Below, in pieces: positions 24,411-34,600 of a stretch of DNA of 64,000 nucleotides. Each line of letters starts with the position of its first letter. Position 1 is the stretch's first letter. The notes under the pieces were generated by a model, which saw only the letters and a list, made by a program, of their open reading frames with translations, was not told where the DNA came from and did no database searches. A program made the position numbers and the translations under genes. Location: the NCBI GenBank assembly GCA_964464375.1, contig CAYXFU010000003.1, positions 1 through 64,000 on the forward strand, given 5' to 3'. The stretch is from CAIOZA01 sp964464375 (GTDB lineage: Bacteria; Bacteroidota; Ignavibacteria; Kapaibacteriales; UBA2268).

Positions 24411-26594
24411 TTAGTCAATCACTACTATCTTCGCTGATAGTGTAGCTCTCGAATCATTGGCTCTGATGTAATAAACACCCGTCGGTAAAGATCTTGTGTT
24501 AAAAGTAAATTTGTATGTCCCAGGTTCCAATGTGCCTGTGAAAACATCCATCACTTTTTCACCCAGATTGTTGAAAATACTTATGGATTCATTCTCAAAA
24601 GTAGGTATGCTCAGTTCGATCGCGGCAATGTTCCCGCTTACAACAGGATTGGGATATACAGAGATTCCTTCTAAGTTAGCAATATTAGATTCCTGAACTG
24701 ATGTTGTTAGCGATTGTACCTCACAAAGAATATGAGTAGTATCAATCATAACAGATGTAGGGTAAAAAATAAGCTCTCTCGTGAAATTCTGCTCTCTGGT
24801 AGTTTGAACCAAAGTGTCAATCTTTAGTTGATTATCTGGACCCTTAAAAATAACTCTTACGGGAACCTGAAAAATATCAGATATATTGTCCGAAGGCTGG
24901 ATTTGCTTCAAAGTAATATTCGCCTTGTAAGTATTCACTCCGGTATTTGTTGTTGAAACCGACATATCAAAAACTGGATGCCCCGACTTTAATAGCCATT
25001 GGTCGAAGTACGTCTTGTATGGAACGGCTGGATTCTTGATTTCGTCTTCGAATACCTGTCTGATATCTTCCTTGTTCGCTGATTTATAGCTAAATTTTGT
25101 CATATAAGCTCTTAGACCTCTAAAATACTCATCATCACCCAGCATAGTTCTCAGCATGTGATATATCCAGCTAGCTTTCTGATAAACCAGCACGGCATTT
25201 CCGGCAAATATTGTGTTTACCGGCAAACCATAGATCGGCGGTAGTGTTGATCCGCCACGCTGCAAGTAATAATCCCTTTTATCCACCATATCAGAAAAAT
25301 ATGTTTCTCTTCCCCATTGCCATTCCTGCCAAATGGCTTCACTCCATGTTGCACCACCCTCGTTCATCCAAATATCATTCCAGCTTGAACATGTTACCAG
25401 GTCACCCAGCCATTGATGTGCTAATTCATGAGCCAGTCCACCTATCTCATGATACCTTAGCCATACACGGTTGATTGATGTTATTGTCTGATGTTCCATT
25501 CCACCATAAACAAACGGGAAAAGTACGTCCAAACCGTATTTGTCGAAAGGATATTCAAGGTATCTGGTAGAATATACTTTCATTAATTCCAAATTTTTCT
25601 CAAATGTCCATTTTGCATTATATTGGCTACCATCAGTAGCTGTAGCGTCATAGTCTTTCTGCCAGACAAAATACTTTAGCTCAACAGTGTCCAATGGATT
25701 AGTAACTCTTGGGTAATACTCAGAGTATTCTTTGAATTTTGATGATGCTATATGAACGAGATATGTCGAAACCGGAGAATTCTCTTTCCAGAAATAAGTC
25801 CAGTCTGTTGTGTTTTTCTCTACATTTTGCAATAAGCCATTTGATGCAACACTATAACCGCTTGGTACCTTAACTTTCACAGTTACCAACGCCTTATCAT
25901 GAGGTGAATCATTGCAGGGCATCCAGTAACGTGCATCCTCAGGCTCACTCATTGTGTAAGCTAATCTTTCCTCCACAAAAGCTGAATCATAAGGAGCTAC
26001 GGGAATAACTCCAAAATACATACGCTTTGGCATAAGGAAAAATCCACGGAATGTTCTGAAATCCTTGCTGACAAACAAATTGTATTCAAAGTGAATCTCC
26101 ACAATTAGAGTATCATTCTGATTAGCAGGATTATTAAGATTGACTGACAGAATCCCATTGTTTGAAGTAAAAGTAGATGTCAGATTATTCACTTTTACAG
26201 AATTGATCTTAAGTTGAACTGCATCAAAATCAATTGTTGTCATTTTTGCAGTATCTACTTTAAGTGTGACCGTATTAATACCGGTCCATACAAAATCCTC
26301 AGGTGTTGGAATACCAAATCCACTGGAATCAAGTGTGGATGGACGATTCATCAAGTTGTACCAATCAAAATCAATATCATATTTCAGTACATCGTAAGGT
26401 CTGAAATTAGTCACATTAGCCAAAGGTTTGTCAATTTGATGCTTTAAAGATTCCATCCGTCCGCAATTCATTTTAGTCTCTGGATGCTTCCAACCATCCA
26501 GACTAATTACTGATGGTAATTCCTGAGAATTCAAGCCTGAAATAACTAGAAGAAATAAGGCTAAACTAGCTGATAATTTGTAAAACTGTCCCAT
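24411..26594 (-). CDS. Secreted M1-family zinc metallopeptidase with T9SS sorting domain
   Basis: An aminopeptidase N-type (M1) protease exported by type IX secretion. A signal peptide (1-24) is followed by the M1 N-terminal beta-domain. The zinc site is HELAH (389-393) plus Glu412 in NEGGATW. The exopeptidase motif appears as GGMEH (364-368), a variant of GAMEN in which the final Asn is His. A sorting domain begins near residue 648 (ISVYPNPV) and ends TGVYYIRANDSRATLSAKIVVID. The C-terminal helical domain of cytosolic PepN is missing, as in other short M1 peptidases. It probably degrades extracellular peptides for uptake. It is transcribed alone with its own terminator. Confidence 0.92.
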   Translation of the reverse strand: MGQFYKLSASLALFLLVISGLNSQELPSVISLDGWKHPETKMNCGRMESLKHQIDKPLANVTNFRPYDVLKYDIDFDWYNLMNRPSTLDSSGFGIPTPEDFVWTGINTVTLKVDTAKMTTIDFDAVQLKINSVKVNNLTSTFTSNNGILSVNLNNPANQNDTLIVEIHFEYNLFVSKDFRTFRGFFLMPKRMYFGVIPVAPYDSAFVEERLAYTMSEPEDARYWMPCNDSPHDKALVTVKVKVPSGYSVASNGLLQNVEKNTTDWTYFWKENSPVSTYLVHIASSKFKEYSEYYPRVTNPLDTVELKYFVWQKDYDATATDGSQYNAKWTFEKNLELMKVYSTRYLEYPFDKYGLDVLFPFVYGGMEHQTITSINRVWLRYHEIGGLAHELAHQWLGDLVTCSSWNDIWMNEGGATWSEAIWQEWQWGRETYFSDMVDKRDYYLQRGGSTLPPIYGLPVNTIFAGNAVLVYQKASWIYHMLRTMLGDDEYFRGLRAYMTKFSYKSANKEDIRQVFEDEIKNPAVPYKTYFDQWLLKSGHPVFDMSVSTTNTGVNTYKANITLKQIQPSDNISDIFQVPVRVIFKGPDNQLKIDTLVQTTREQNFTRELIFYPTSVMIDTTHILCEVQSLTTSVQESNIANLEGISVYPNPVVSGNIAAIELSIPTFENESISIFNNLGEKVMDVFTGTLEPGTYKFTFNTRSLPTGVYYIRANDSRATLSAKIVVID

Positions 26595-26703
26595 ATAATC
26601 CCATTAAATTAAAGTAATAAACAATTCTATTTTGTATTTTCCGTTTTGAATAAGACGTTTTGAACAACAATAAAGTTACTAAATAAAATCTAAAGGATAA
26701 AAA

Positions 26704-27525
26704 ATGTTTGAAAATATCTCAGTAAAATTAAATAATGGGATCGATATTCCGGTATTGGGGCTTGGGACATATTTAGCTAACCCAGGTGATGAAACAAAAA
26801 AAGCTGTTGAATTTGCATTGAATAATGGCTATAGACATATCGATACAGCGGCTTTCTACAAAAATGAAACAGATATCTCTCATGCAATTCAAAACACAGA
26901 TATTGACAGGAAAGATATTTTCATAACTACAAAACTCTGGAATTCTGATCAGGGCTACGATAAAGCACTAAAAGCATTTGATGAAAGCTTAGACAAACTT
27001 GGCACTGAATATGCCGATTTATATCTGATTCACTGGCCCGTCCAGGATTTGCGGAAAGAAAGCTGGAAAGCTCTCGAAAGAATTTATGAAGAAAAAAGAG
27101 CCCGGTCAATTGGCGTCAGCAACTATACAATCAATCATCTTAACGAGCTTTACAACTATGCAAATATACTTCCTGCGGTAAATCAGGTTGAGTTCAGTCC
27201 ATTCCTTTACCAAAAGGAATTATTGGATTTCTGTATGGAAAAAGAAATCTACATCGAAGCTTATACACCTCTCACAAGAGGTAAGAAACTAAATGATCCA
27301 ACTTTATTAAAATTCGCTGATAAATATGGGAAAAGTACAGCTCAGATATTGATCAAATGGGCTATACAAGTTAATACGATTGTTCTGCCAAAATCAACTA
27401 CCGAATCCAGAATAATTGAAAATGCTGATATTTTTGATTTTCGTATAACAAGTGAAGATATGACTGTTCTCAACAATCTGAATGAAAATTTCAGAACATC
27501 ATGGGATCCATCCAATGCACTCTGA
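26704..27525 (+). CDS. Aldo/keto reductase (AKR5-like)
   Basis: An NADPH-dependent aldo-keto reductase with a TIM barrel. The catalytic tetrad is intact: Asp47 and Tyr52 (HIDTAAFYKNE), Lys77 (ITTKLW) and His110 (LIHWP). The NADPH-binding end has IVLPKSTTESRI. At 273 residues it matches 2,5-diketo-gluconate reductase/YvgN-type enzymes, which reduce aldehydes and ketones broadly. Its last 11 nt overlap the next gene, an aromatic amino acid decarboxylase. Linked expression suggests it could handle aldehydes derived from the amines, which is inference only. Confidence 0.93.
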   Translation: MFENISVKLNNGIDIPVLGLGTYLANPGDETKKAVEFALNNGYRHIDTAAFYKNETDISHAIQNTDIDRKDIFITTKLWNSDQGYDKALKAFDESLDKLGTEYADLYLIHWPVQDLRKESWKALERIYEEKRARSIGVSNYTINHLNELYNYANILPAVNQVEFSPFLYQKELLDFCMEKEIYIEAYTPLTRGKKLNDPTLLKFADKYGKSTAQILIKWAIQVNTIVLPKSTTESRIIENADIFDFRITSEDMTVLNNLNENFRTSWDPSNAL

Positions 27526-28933
27526 TGACTTAAGAAAATACGGACATGAATTTATCGACTGGATGGCTGATTATCTCGGTAACATCGAGCAGTATCCTGT
27601 TGTTTCACAGGTTAGTCATGGCGATATTTTGAAACAATTACCCGATTCACCACCCAGTGAGTCTGAGTCAATGGATTCGATAATGAATGATTTCAAGGAA
27701 ATTATTCTTCCCGGGATGACTCACTGGCAGAATCCTTCATTTCATGCATACTTTCCGGCAAACAACAGCGTGCCTTCTATCCTTGCAGAGATGCTAACCT
27801 CAACTCTGGGTGCACAATGTATGGTTTGGCAAACTTCTCCAGCTGCTGCAGAACTTGAAGAAAAAGTAATGGATTGGTTGAGAGACATGCTCGGTTTGCC
27901 TTCCGAATTCACAGGAGTTATTCAGGATACAGCATCAACAGCCACTTTGGTTTCAATACTGACTGCACGCGAAAAATACACTGATTGGAGAATTAATCAG
28001 TCAGGTTTCGATAATAGAAAATTCAGAGTTTATTGTTCAACTGAGGCTCATTCCTCAATTGAAAAAGCAGTTAAGATTGCTGGCATTGGTAAAGAGAACT
28101 TGATAAAGATCCCTGTTGATAAAAATTTTGCAATCATTCCTGAAGAACTGGAAAAAGCTATTTTGAATGATATCCATGATGGATTTCTGCCTCTTTGCAT
28201 TGTTGGTGCATTCGGAACAACCGGCTCCACTGCAGTAGATTCTATAGAACAATTGGGATTAATTAGTAAAAGTTATAATGTATGGCTTCATATTGATGCC
28301 GCTTTTGCTGGTAATGCTTTGATTCTACCTGAATTTAGAGATATGGCAAAGGGCATCGAAAATGCCGACTCATTTGTGATGAATCCACATAAATGGCTAT
28401 TCACCAATTTTGACTGTAGTGCTTACTTTGTCAAAGATAAAGGTGCTCTCATCAGAACTTTCGAGATTATGCCTGAATATCTGAAAACACAGCACGACAA
28501 CGTAGCGAACAATTACCGGGATTGGGGAATACAGCTTGGAAGAAGATTCCGTGCTCTAAAGCTCTGGTTTGTGATTAGATCCTTTGGTGTAAACGGTTTG
28601 CAGACAAAACTCCGTGAACACATTAAACTTGCAGAATACGCTGAGAATAAACTTGTTGAGAGCGGGAAATTTGAGATTCTAGCTCCACGTCTATTCAACG
28701 TAATTTGTTTCAGATTTGTTCCTTCGGTTGATTTTAGTAATGATGAGCTAAACACTATCAATTCTGAATTATTGGATTATCTTAATAGCACCGGATCTGT
28801 CTATCTCACGCATACTAAGCTGAACGAAAAATATGCAATAAGACTTGTTATTGCTCAGACAAATGTTGAACAAAAGCACATTGACAAAGTATTAAACTTA
28901 ATTTTAAACTATGTAGAAAAATATCGAACTTAA
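27515..28933 (+). CDS. PLP-dependent aromatic L-amino acid decarboxylase-like enzyme
   Basis: A group II decarboxylase of the DOPA/tyrosine/tryptophan type. The PLP lysine is Lys293 in NPHKWLFTNFDCSA, with Asp261 (HIDAAFAG) holding the pyridine nitrogen and His179 (TEAHSS) stacking on the ring. The N-terminal LRKYGHEFIDWMADYL is the family's opening helix, so I start at the ATG at 27515 rather than 27482. The length is 472 residues, as usual. The product would be an aromatic monoamine such as tyramine, phenethylamine or tryptamine; substrate preference cannot be read. The gene overlaps the aldo/keto reductase by 11 nt, and a small secreted protein follows after 5 nt. Confidence 0.93.
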   Translation: MHSDDLRKYGHEFIDWMADYLGNIEQYPVVSQVSHGDILKQLPDSPPSESESMDSIMNDFKEIILPGMTHWQNPSFHAYFPANNSVPSILAEMLTSTLGAQCMVWQTSPAAAELEEKVMDWLRDMLGLPSEFTGVIQDTASTATLVSILTAREKYTDWRINQSGFDNRKFRVYCSTEAHSSIEKAVKIAGIGKENLIKIPVDKNFAIIPEELEKAILNDIHDGFLPLCIVGAFGTTGSTAVDSIEQLGLISKSYNVWLHIDAAFAGNALILPEFRDMAKGIENADSFVMNPHKWLFTNFDCSAYFVKDKGALIRTFEIMPEYLKTQHDNVANNYRDWGIQLGRRFRALKLWFVIRSFGVNGLQTKLREHIKLAEYAENKLVESGKFEILAPRLFNVICFRFVPSVDFSNDELNTINSELLDYLNSTGSVYLTHTKLNEKYAIRLVIAQTNVEQKHIDKVLNLILNYVEKYRT

Positions 28934-28938
28934 ATAAG

Positions 28939-29577
28939 ATGAAAAAGAAAATCACATTCCTATTATTTCTTATTCTTCTATCTTGCCTGGATCTCATTTC
29001 ACAGGAATCAGATGATGGAGAATTTAACTTTATTAAATCAAAGAGTGGTGTTAGGGTTTTGTATAATGTTACCGGAAGTAATTTCTATTTCGATATGACT
29101 TGTGATTATTTCAAAGAAATAGATTTAAACGATATGTTATTTGTTTTCGATGATATGATGATACAGATTACACCTGTTCCTATCAGTGCCTATACAAAGA
29201 CGGCATCAAACTCCATGAACGACTCAATGGCTCTGGTTCTACATCAAATATCAGAAATGAAAAATATCCGTGCCCAGATTAAAGGAAAATTTAATATCGA
29301 TTATTTAATGTGGACCGATACGAATTCCAGATTATGTAATTCGTGGGAATTCGCTGTTCCTGGAATCGAAAAGGACACTTCATCAGAAAAAATTACCCGT
29401 CAGATATTTGCGACAACCAGAATCGGAGATCGTGTTCTAATGCTGTCATGCGCCCTAACAAAGCAAACAGACAGAGACTCTGTTCTGAAAAAAGTTAAGG
29501 GAGCATTTCTTACGATTTACCAACAGCAAGATAAAATTGATCCTGAAGAACTCAGAAAGAAAATGACCGGAGAATAA
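28939..29577 (+). CDS. Hypothetical exported protein
   Basis: A 212-residue protein with a clear signal peptide (MKKKITFLLFLILLSCLDLI, cleavage near residue 22). I do not recognise the family. The body is alpha/beta, with no catalytic motif or further membrane segment; it ends in a charged helix (DPEELRKKMTGE). It starts 5 nt after the decarboxylase and is probably in the same transcript. Its stop codon lies inside a 23-bp sequence that recurs 123 bp downstream, on the far side of an inserted palindromic segment. Confidence 0.75.
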   Translation: MKKKITFLLFLILLSCLDLISQESDDGEFNFIKSKSGVRVLYNVTGSNFYFDMTCDYFKEIDLNDMLFVFDDMMIQITPVPISAYTKTASNSMNDSMALVLHQISEMKNIRAQIKGKFNIDYLMWTDTNSRLCNSWEFAVPGIEKDTSSEKITRQIFATTRIGDRVLMLSCALTKQTDRDSVLKKVKGAFLTIYQQQDKIDPEELRKKMTGE

Positions 29578-29717
29578 TCAAAATTACGTCTTATACCAAG
29601 TTGCATTCAATTAAACAATTCCCATGGTTCCGAAGCTCCCGCTTTGGAACCTTTCTCAATTCTGTTCCCAAGAAGGATATTGGGGAACAAGTACGAATAA
29701 TCAAAATTACGTCTTAT
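29572..29717. repeat. Palindromic insert flanked by 23-bp direct repeats
   Basis: GAATAATCAAAATTACGTCTTAT occurs at 29572-29594 and 29695-29717. The 100 bp between holds two hairpins: GGTTCC-N14-GGAACC (29625-29650) and GTTCCC-N14-GGAAC (29663-29687). The first copy spans the stop of the upstream gene; the second abuts the end of ribD. This looks like an insertion that duplicated its target. Confidence 0.7.
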
Positions 29718-29718
29718 C

Positions 29719-30825
29719 TTATTTCTTAACTGAAATGATATATATATCATCACCAGATTTAGTGACACTCCTGAATTTCAGTTTCAGTGAATCATCAAGT
29801 GATTTTGTCACATACTCTCCCTGATAAGCATTAATGCCTTCAGCCAGGAGTAATGGAGCTATGAATGTATGGTACTCATCTGCTATATCTTCCTTTAGAA
29901 GAGTATTCAGTAGATTATTTCCACCTTCTACAAGAATTGATCCAATATTGTGTTTCCTGTAAATTAGCTTCAGAGCTTCCTTTATATCAATTCTATATTC
30001 GTCATTCAAAGGACAATCTTCAATAATTATCCCGGCTGTCTTTAATATTTCTGCTTTTCTGGTATTGAGCCCCTGACCACTACAAAGAACAATTGTACGC
30101 AATCTCTCATCATCTTTGAACAAATTGAAATCAAGCGGAGTTGTTAAATTAGTATCGAACAAAACCCGGTAAGGATTTCTGCCTTCAACAAGTCGAACTG
30201 TCAGGGTAGGATTGTCTGTTAATGCTGTACCTTTCCCAATACCGACAGCATCAACTTCAGCTCTTAACTTGTGAACATTTTTAAGGCTTTTTTCACAGCT
30301 TATCCATTTGGATTTTCCATTAAAGTCAGCTATTTCTCCATTGATGGATTGAGCATGTTTGATTATGACATAAGGAATTTGCTCAGTTATGTGTTTAGAG
30401 AAAAAGCGGTTCAGCCATTTGCATTCATCTTCTAGAACTCCACTCAATGTTTCTATACCTGCATCGTTAAGCATCTGAATACCCTGTCCTGCAACCAAAG
30501 GATTGGGGTCTTGCATTCCTATCACTACTTTAGAAAACTTTGCTTCTATAATTGCTGGGGCACATGGTGGCTGTTTGCCTTCATGCGAACATGGCTCAAG
30601 ATTGACAACAATAGTGCATCCTTCGAGGTCAACACCTGATTCAAGTGCAGATTCTATAGCACAAATTTCAGCATGTTTATCTCCATATTTCCTATGATAC
30701 CCTGATGTTATAAATTCATCATTCTTTAAAATCACAGCACCAACAAGGGGATTGGGACTTACTTTGCCGATTCCTTGCTTTGCCTGATTAATAGCCATTA
30801 ACATCCAATTGTTATACTCGTTCAT
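29719..30825 (-). CDS. ribD: Bifunctional riboflavin deaminase/reductase
   Basis: RibD carries out the deamination and ribosyl reduction steps of riboflavin synthesis. The N-terminal cytidine-deaminase-like zinc domain has H51-A-E53 and P78-C79...C88. The C-terminal DHFR-like reductase domain (from about 148) has GIGKGTALTDNPTLTVR and ILVEGGNNLLNTLL. It is 368 residues, normal. It is the last gene of a three-gene minus-strand run, 3 nt after a lipoprotein gene. No other rib genes and no FMN riboswitch are visible upstream. Confidence 0.95.
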   Translation of the reverse strand: MNEYNNWMLMAINQAKQGIGKVSPNPLVGAVILKNDEFITSGYHRKYGDKHAEICAIESALESGVDLEGCTIVVNLEPCSHEGKQPPCAPAIIEAKFSKVVIGMQDPNPLVAGQGIQMLNDAGIETLSGVLEDECKWLNRFFSKHITEQIPYVIIKHAQSINGEIADFNGKSKWISCEKSLKNVHKLRAEVDAVGIGKGTALTDNPTLTVRLVEGRNPYRVLFDTNLTTPLDFNLFKDDERLRTIVLCSGQGLNTRKAEILKTAGIIIEDCPLNDEYRIDIKEALKLIYRKHNIGSILVEGGNNLLNTLLKEDIADEYHTFIAPLLLAEGINAYQGEYVTKSLDDSLKLKFRSVTKSGDDIYIISVKK

Positions 30826-30828
30826 TTG

Positions 30829-31653
30829 TTATTCCGTTTTCAGATTTAAAGTTACAAAATACGGTTTTGGTTGTGCCGGAATGGTCAGTTTCAATGAAAA
30901 CTCTCCATCTGTTATCTTTACATCATTATTATTTTTTCCATTCCAAACAGTAGAATACAAATAATAATCACCAATGTTAAGTGGCTTTACAGGCTGTTTC
31001 GCCTGCATATAATTTTGTTTGTAGTTAGTATTCCAGATCAGATTGCCTTTCGGACCGAAGAGCTCAGCCCTAAAATCCTCTGAAGATGACAGGTATTCTT
31101 TGCCTGGCATTGATTTCCGGAGTGCAATCAATCCAATAAAATAGTTGACCGAATCAAGCTTTTCTACCATTGGCAATAAATTCATGGCATTTCTATTGTC
31201 GAAATTGAAATTACGAACCAATTCTTTATAAGGACGAAGCATAGTATAAACAGTGCTATCCATAAATATTTGCAATTCAACTGTAGCCGGATCAATATTT
31301 ACTCTTTGATTAGGAATATAAAACCCTTGAGCTAAGAGAGATGTAGTTATCTTTGAATTTACTGTTGTTTGCTTCATTATCATTTTCGGAAGTATAAAAC
31401 TCTTGATGATTTTTCTATTTATATTTTTCAGATTAACAGTTATGCTTTTGATCGAATTCATAAATTCCAGTTTATTCTTGCTTGCTCCAATATCATTGTA
31501 ATTAACGATAATTTGTAATGAATCCTTCCAATCAATAGCATAAAAATTCGGCTTGAAAGGAGGCAATTGATTCGCCTGAATTTCCTTCTTTACTGATGTG
31601 CATGCCGTTAGTAATTCAATAACTATTAAACCAACTATTAGAAGACTTCTCAT
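30829..31653 (-). CDS. Lipoprotein of unknown function
   Basis: A predicted lipoprotein with the leader MRSLLIVGLIVIELLTAC (Cys18). The body is beta-rich. The last ~60 residues (NIGDYYLYSTVWNGKNN, then GEFSLKLTIPA) resemble a C-terminal Ig-like/BsuPI-type sandwich strand pattern, but this is weak. It starts 7 nt after the FG-GAP/T9SS gene and ends 3 nt before ribD. Because of the coupling to the T9SS cargo upstream it may be an envelope partner, though that is not shown. Confidence 0.7.
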   Translation of the reverse strand: MRSLLIVGLIVIELLTACTSVKKEIQANQLPPFKPNFYAIDWKDSLQIIVNYNDIGASKNKLEFMNSIKSITVNLKNINRKIIKSFILPKMIMKQTTVNSKITTSLLAQGFYIPNQRVNIDPATVELQIFMDSTVYTMLRPYKELVRNFNFDNRNAMNLLPMVEKLDSVNYFIGLIALRKSMPGKEYLSSSEDFRAELFGPKGNLIWNTNYKQNYMQAKQPVKPLNIGDYYLYSTVWNGKNNNDVKITDGEFSLKLTIPAQPKPYFVTLNLKTE

Positions 31654-31660
31654 TAAATAT

Positions 31661-34600
31661 CTATTTCGTAATTACAATTGGATAAATCTTTCTTCTGTAA
31701 CTATTTTGAACCGATAAGAAGTAAATACCGTTCCCATATTTTGCTGATTCAAAAATATATCTATTTTCTCCGTCAGGTAACTGTCCATCAACTAATTTCA
31801 AAAGTGTATTTCCTAATAGATCAATAATTTGAATCGAATATCTGCCGCTTTGATTCTTCATGATGATCTCAACATTATCACTTGCAGGGTTTGGGGCTAT
31901 GCTTATGAGATATCCATTGGTTATATCTTCATCTTCAACAGAATTAGGTTCGCGCCCTCTTCCTGTAAATGTAACTCTATACGAAGAATCTGTAAATGAG
32001 TTTGAATGAAAAAATACATTAGTCATATAGGACATGATAGCTGTTGGTTTAAACTCGATATTAATTTCTCGGCTTTCTTTAGCAGGGATAATATATGGAA
32101 GAGTGAAACTCTTAAAAGTATAAATAATATCAAATGGATTTTCAAACGTAATTTTATCGATGATAAGATTGCCCGTACCGTCATTCCGTATAACTATTGT
32201 TTTTTCGCTTGTTTTTCCAATATCAATACTCCCAAAAAGTATCATATTTGGAGCAGTTGCAATTCTAGGTTTGCGGTGCTCTCCATAACCAATCAGACCA
32301 ATCATTGAAAATTGTTCATTGTACCCATCGGAAAGGATTGTTATATCACATACATCTTTTTCTTCATTCTTTGGTTCATATTTTATTGGTATTGTTAGCT
32401 TCTGTCCAGATTGCAGTGTTGTTGGTCCAACATTTGTTGTAAATGAAAATGATGCTGAAGCATTACCCAGGTATATTTTTGTAATATTTAGTGTCAATTC
32501 ACCTGTATTCTCTATCTCAGCATTCAATACCTTTGATGTGTCAGTGTAAACAGTATCAAAATCAATACTTTGGGTTACACTTATCATAGGTTGCTCAATA
32601 AATCCAAATGCTTTAGTTGCAACTCCTGGTTTATAAAAATCAGGAAAATTATATGCATTTGAGGTTATAGGTAAAAATGATGAACAATCTCGTCTAGAAT
32701 CTGGTGTGAATTTTAAAGTTATTTCTTTAGCATTGGTTTCACCTGGTTCAATACTGATAGGTAATTGAGGGCTTGTTATCCTAAAGATAGGACCAGCTCC
32801 AATCGATGTTACATTTAATGTTGTATCACCATAATTATAAATTTTGAATTTCATTTCTTTTGAATCCCCAACACGAACAGTGTCAAAATTCAGCTCCTGT
32901 GGATACATAGCAATAACTGCCTTCTTCGAGGTAGTAGGACTAATTAAACCTTTGATCCCTGCTGTATCAACGTTGATTATAGCATTAAAAGGTACTTGCT
33001 TTAAAGTTGTTATTTTCAAATCTTTTCGGGGCCATCTGACTGTAACAGAGTCAATCCTATTGATAGGTCCCAATCCAAAATACCTGATAAATGGCTGCTG
33101 ACCAGCAAAATGTCCAAGTCCAGCCTGAATCTCCTGCATAAATTTATTAGTTCCAGAATAAATAATTATTCTTGCACCAATGGCACTTTTGTTGCATCCA
33201 GCAGGTGGATCCAGTTTTACAGAAAGCCATTTATTATAACGATTTTCGAAGGTTGACTGTCTGTTATTATGTAGCAGTCTTATTCTCATATAAGCTGAGG
33301 GCAAGGTAATCCTTTGAGTTTTTCCATCGATTATTGTGTCTCTGTATGTTGTATCTCGCTTCTGGTGGCTGACTAACAAGTCCTGATCACCATCAAGATC
33401 AAAATCAAGAGGCTCCATAGAATGTGCTTCTTTGATGGTGTTAAATATTCCTAAATCTTTGGAAATATCTTTGAAAATTCCACCAGTTCTTTGTAGTATA
33501 TACAATCGCTCCTGACCCTGAGTATTTGCTTGAGGATAAGCCATTTGCCCAATAGCTACATCTAAGTTGCCATCTGAATCAATATCGAACCACTGCCCTC
33601 CCTGGTCCCCTAAATGAGAATTGCTGGGTTCATCCCGTTTGAGCATGTCAGTCATTGGAGTGAATTTGTAACCGCTATCAGGACCGTTATTATGTGAAAT
33701 ATGCGTTCTACCCTCTCCCTGATCTAAACCACCATGTACCAAATCCTGGAGTATGTCCATGTTCCCGTCATTATCGTAATCACCTGGTTGAGCTTCCCAT
33801 TGGCAGAGAGCCTGACCATTATCTCCTGTCTTATCCTGTGCATTATAATTAGCTTGAACAGCATAATCCTGAAAAGTTCCGTCATGCATATTTCTGAATA
33901 AATTGCCTCTTGAGTTGCAATACGGAGAAGTCAGAACATCCTGCCAACCATCATTATCCCAATCAGTGACGTTAGCTCCATACATCGGATAAAAATTCAG
34001 TTCAATTATTGGTAACTTTACCTGAGTGAAAGTTCCATCCCCATTTCCTTTTAACAAAACATCAGGCATCCCAATGCCATTTGCTCTATCACCGTACCAG
34101 GTAGGTATATAAATATCAATCTTTCCATCATAATCATAGTCTAAAAAACACATACCTGTAGCGTTGATAAGTCCGCTAGGATATGAATTAATAACATTAA
34201 TGGTGTTTAATCCACTGTTTTGAACAAGGGTAAAATGTCCAGTTCCATCATTGAGAAGTACTTCTGATCTATCACCTGGGTCAAGCGTATCTTTATAATA
34301 TTCTAATCTGTGGTAATAAATTGATGTTACAAGATCAACATAGCCATCATTATTTACATCAGCCATCGCAGCAACATCGATTACCCTTCCCTTTTTATTT
34401 GGATCTCTGTTAACATTTATGCCACTTTCATCAGTAATATCCTTAAAAATTCTTTTTTCAGGGCTGGAAGCATCAGAATTAGGTATATTTAGGTATAAAT
34501 GGAACTGATTCTTCCCTGCATTACCGGTTCCCCAGAGTAAATCGGGGAAATTATCATTATTAACATCAACAATTGAAATCCTTGCACCAAATGCGGAATC

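Noticed and set aside
30826..31000. FMN riboswitch for ribD
   Set aside because: The region upstream of ribD is the coding sequence of the lipoprotein gene, and no RFN-like structure is apparent.
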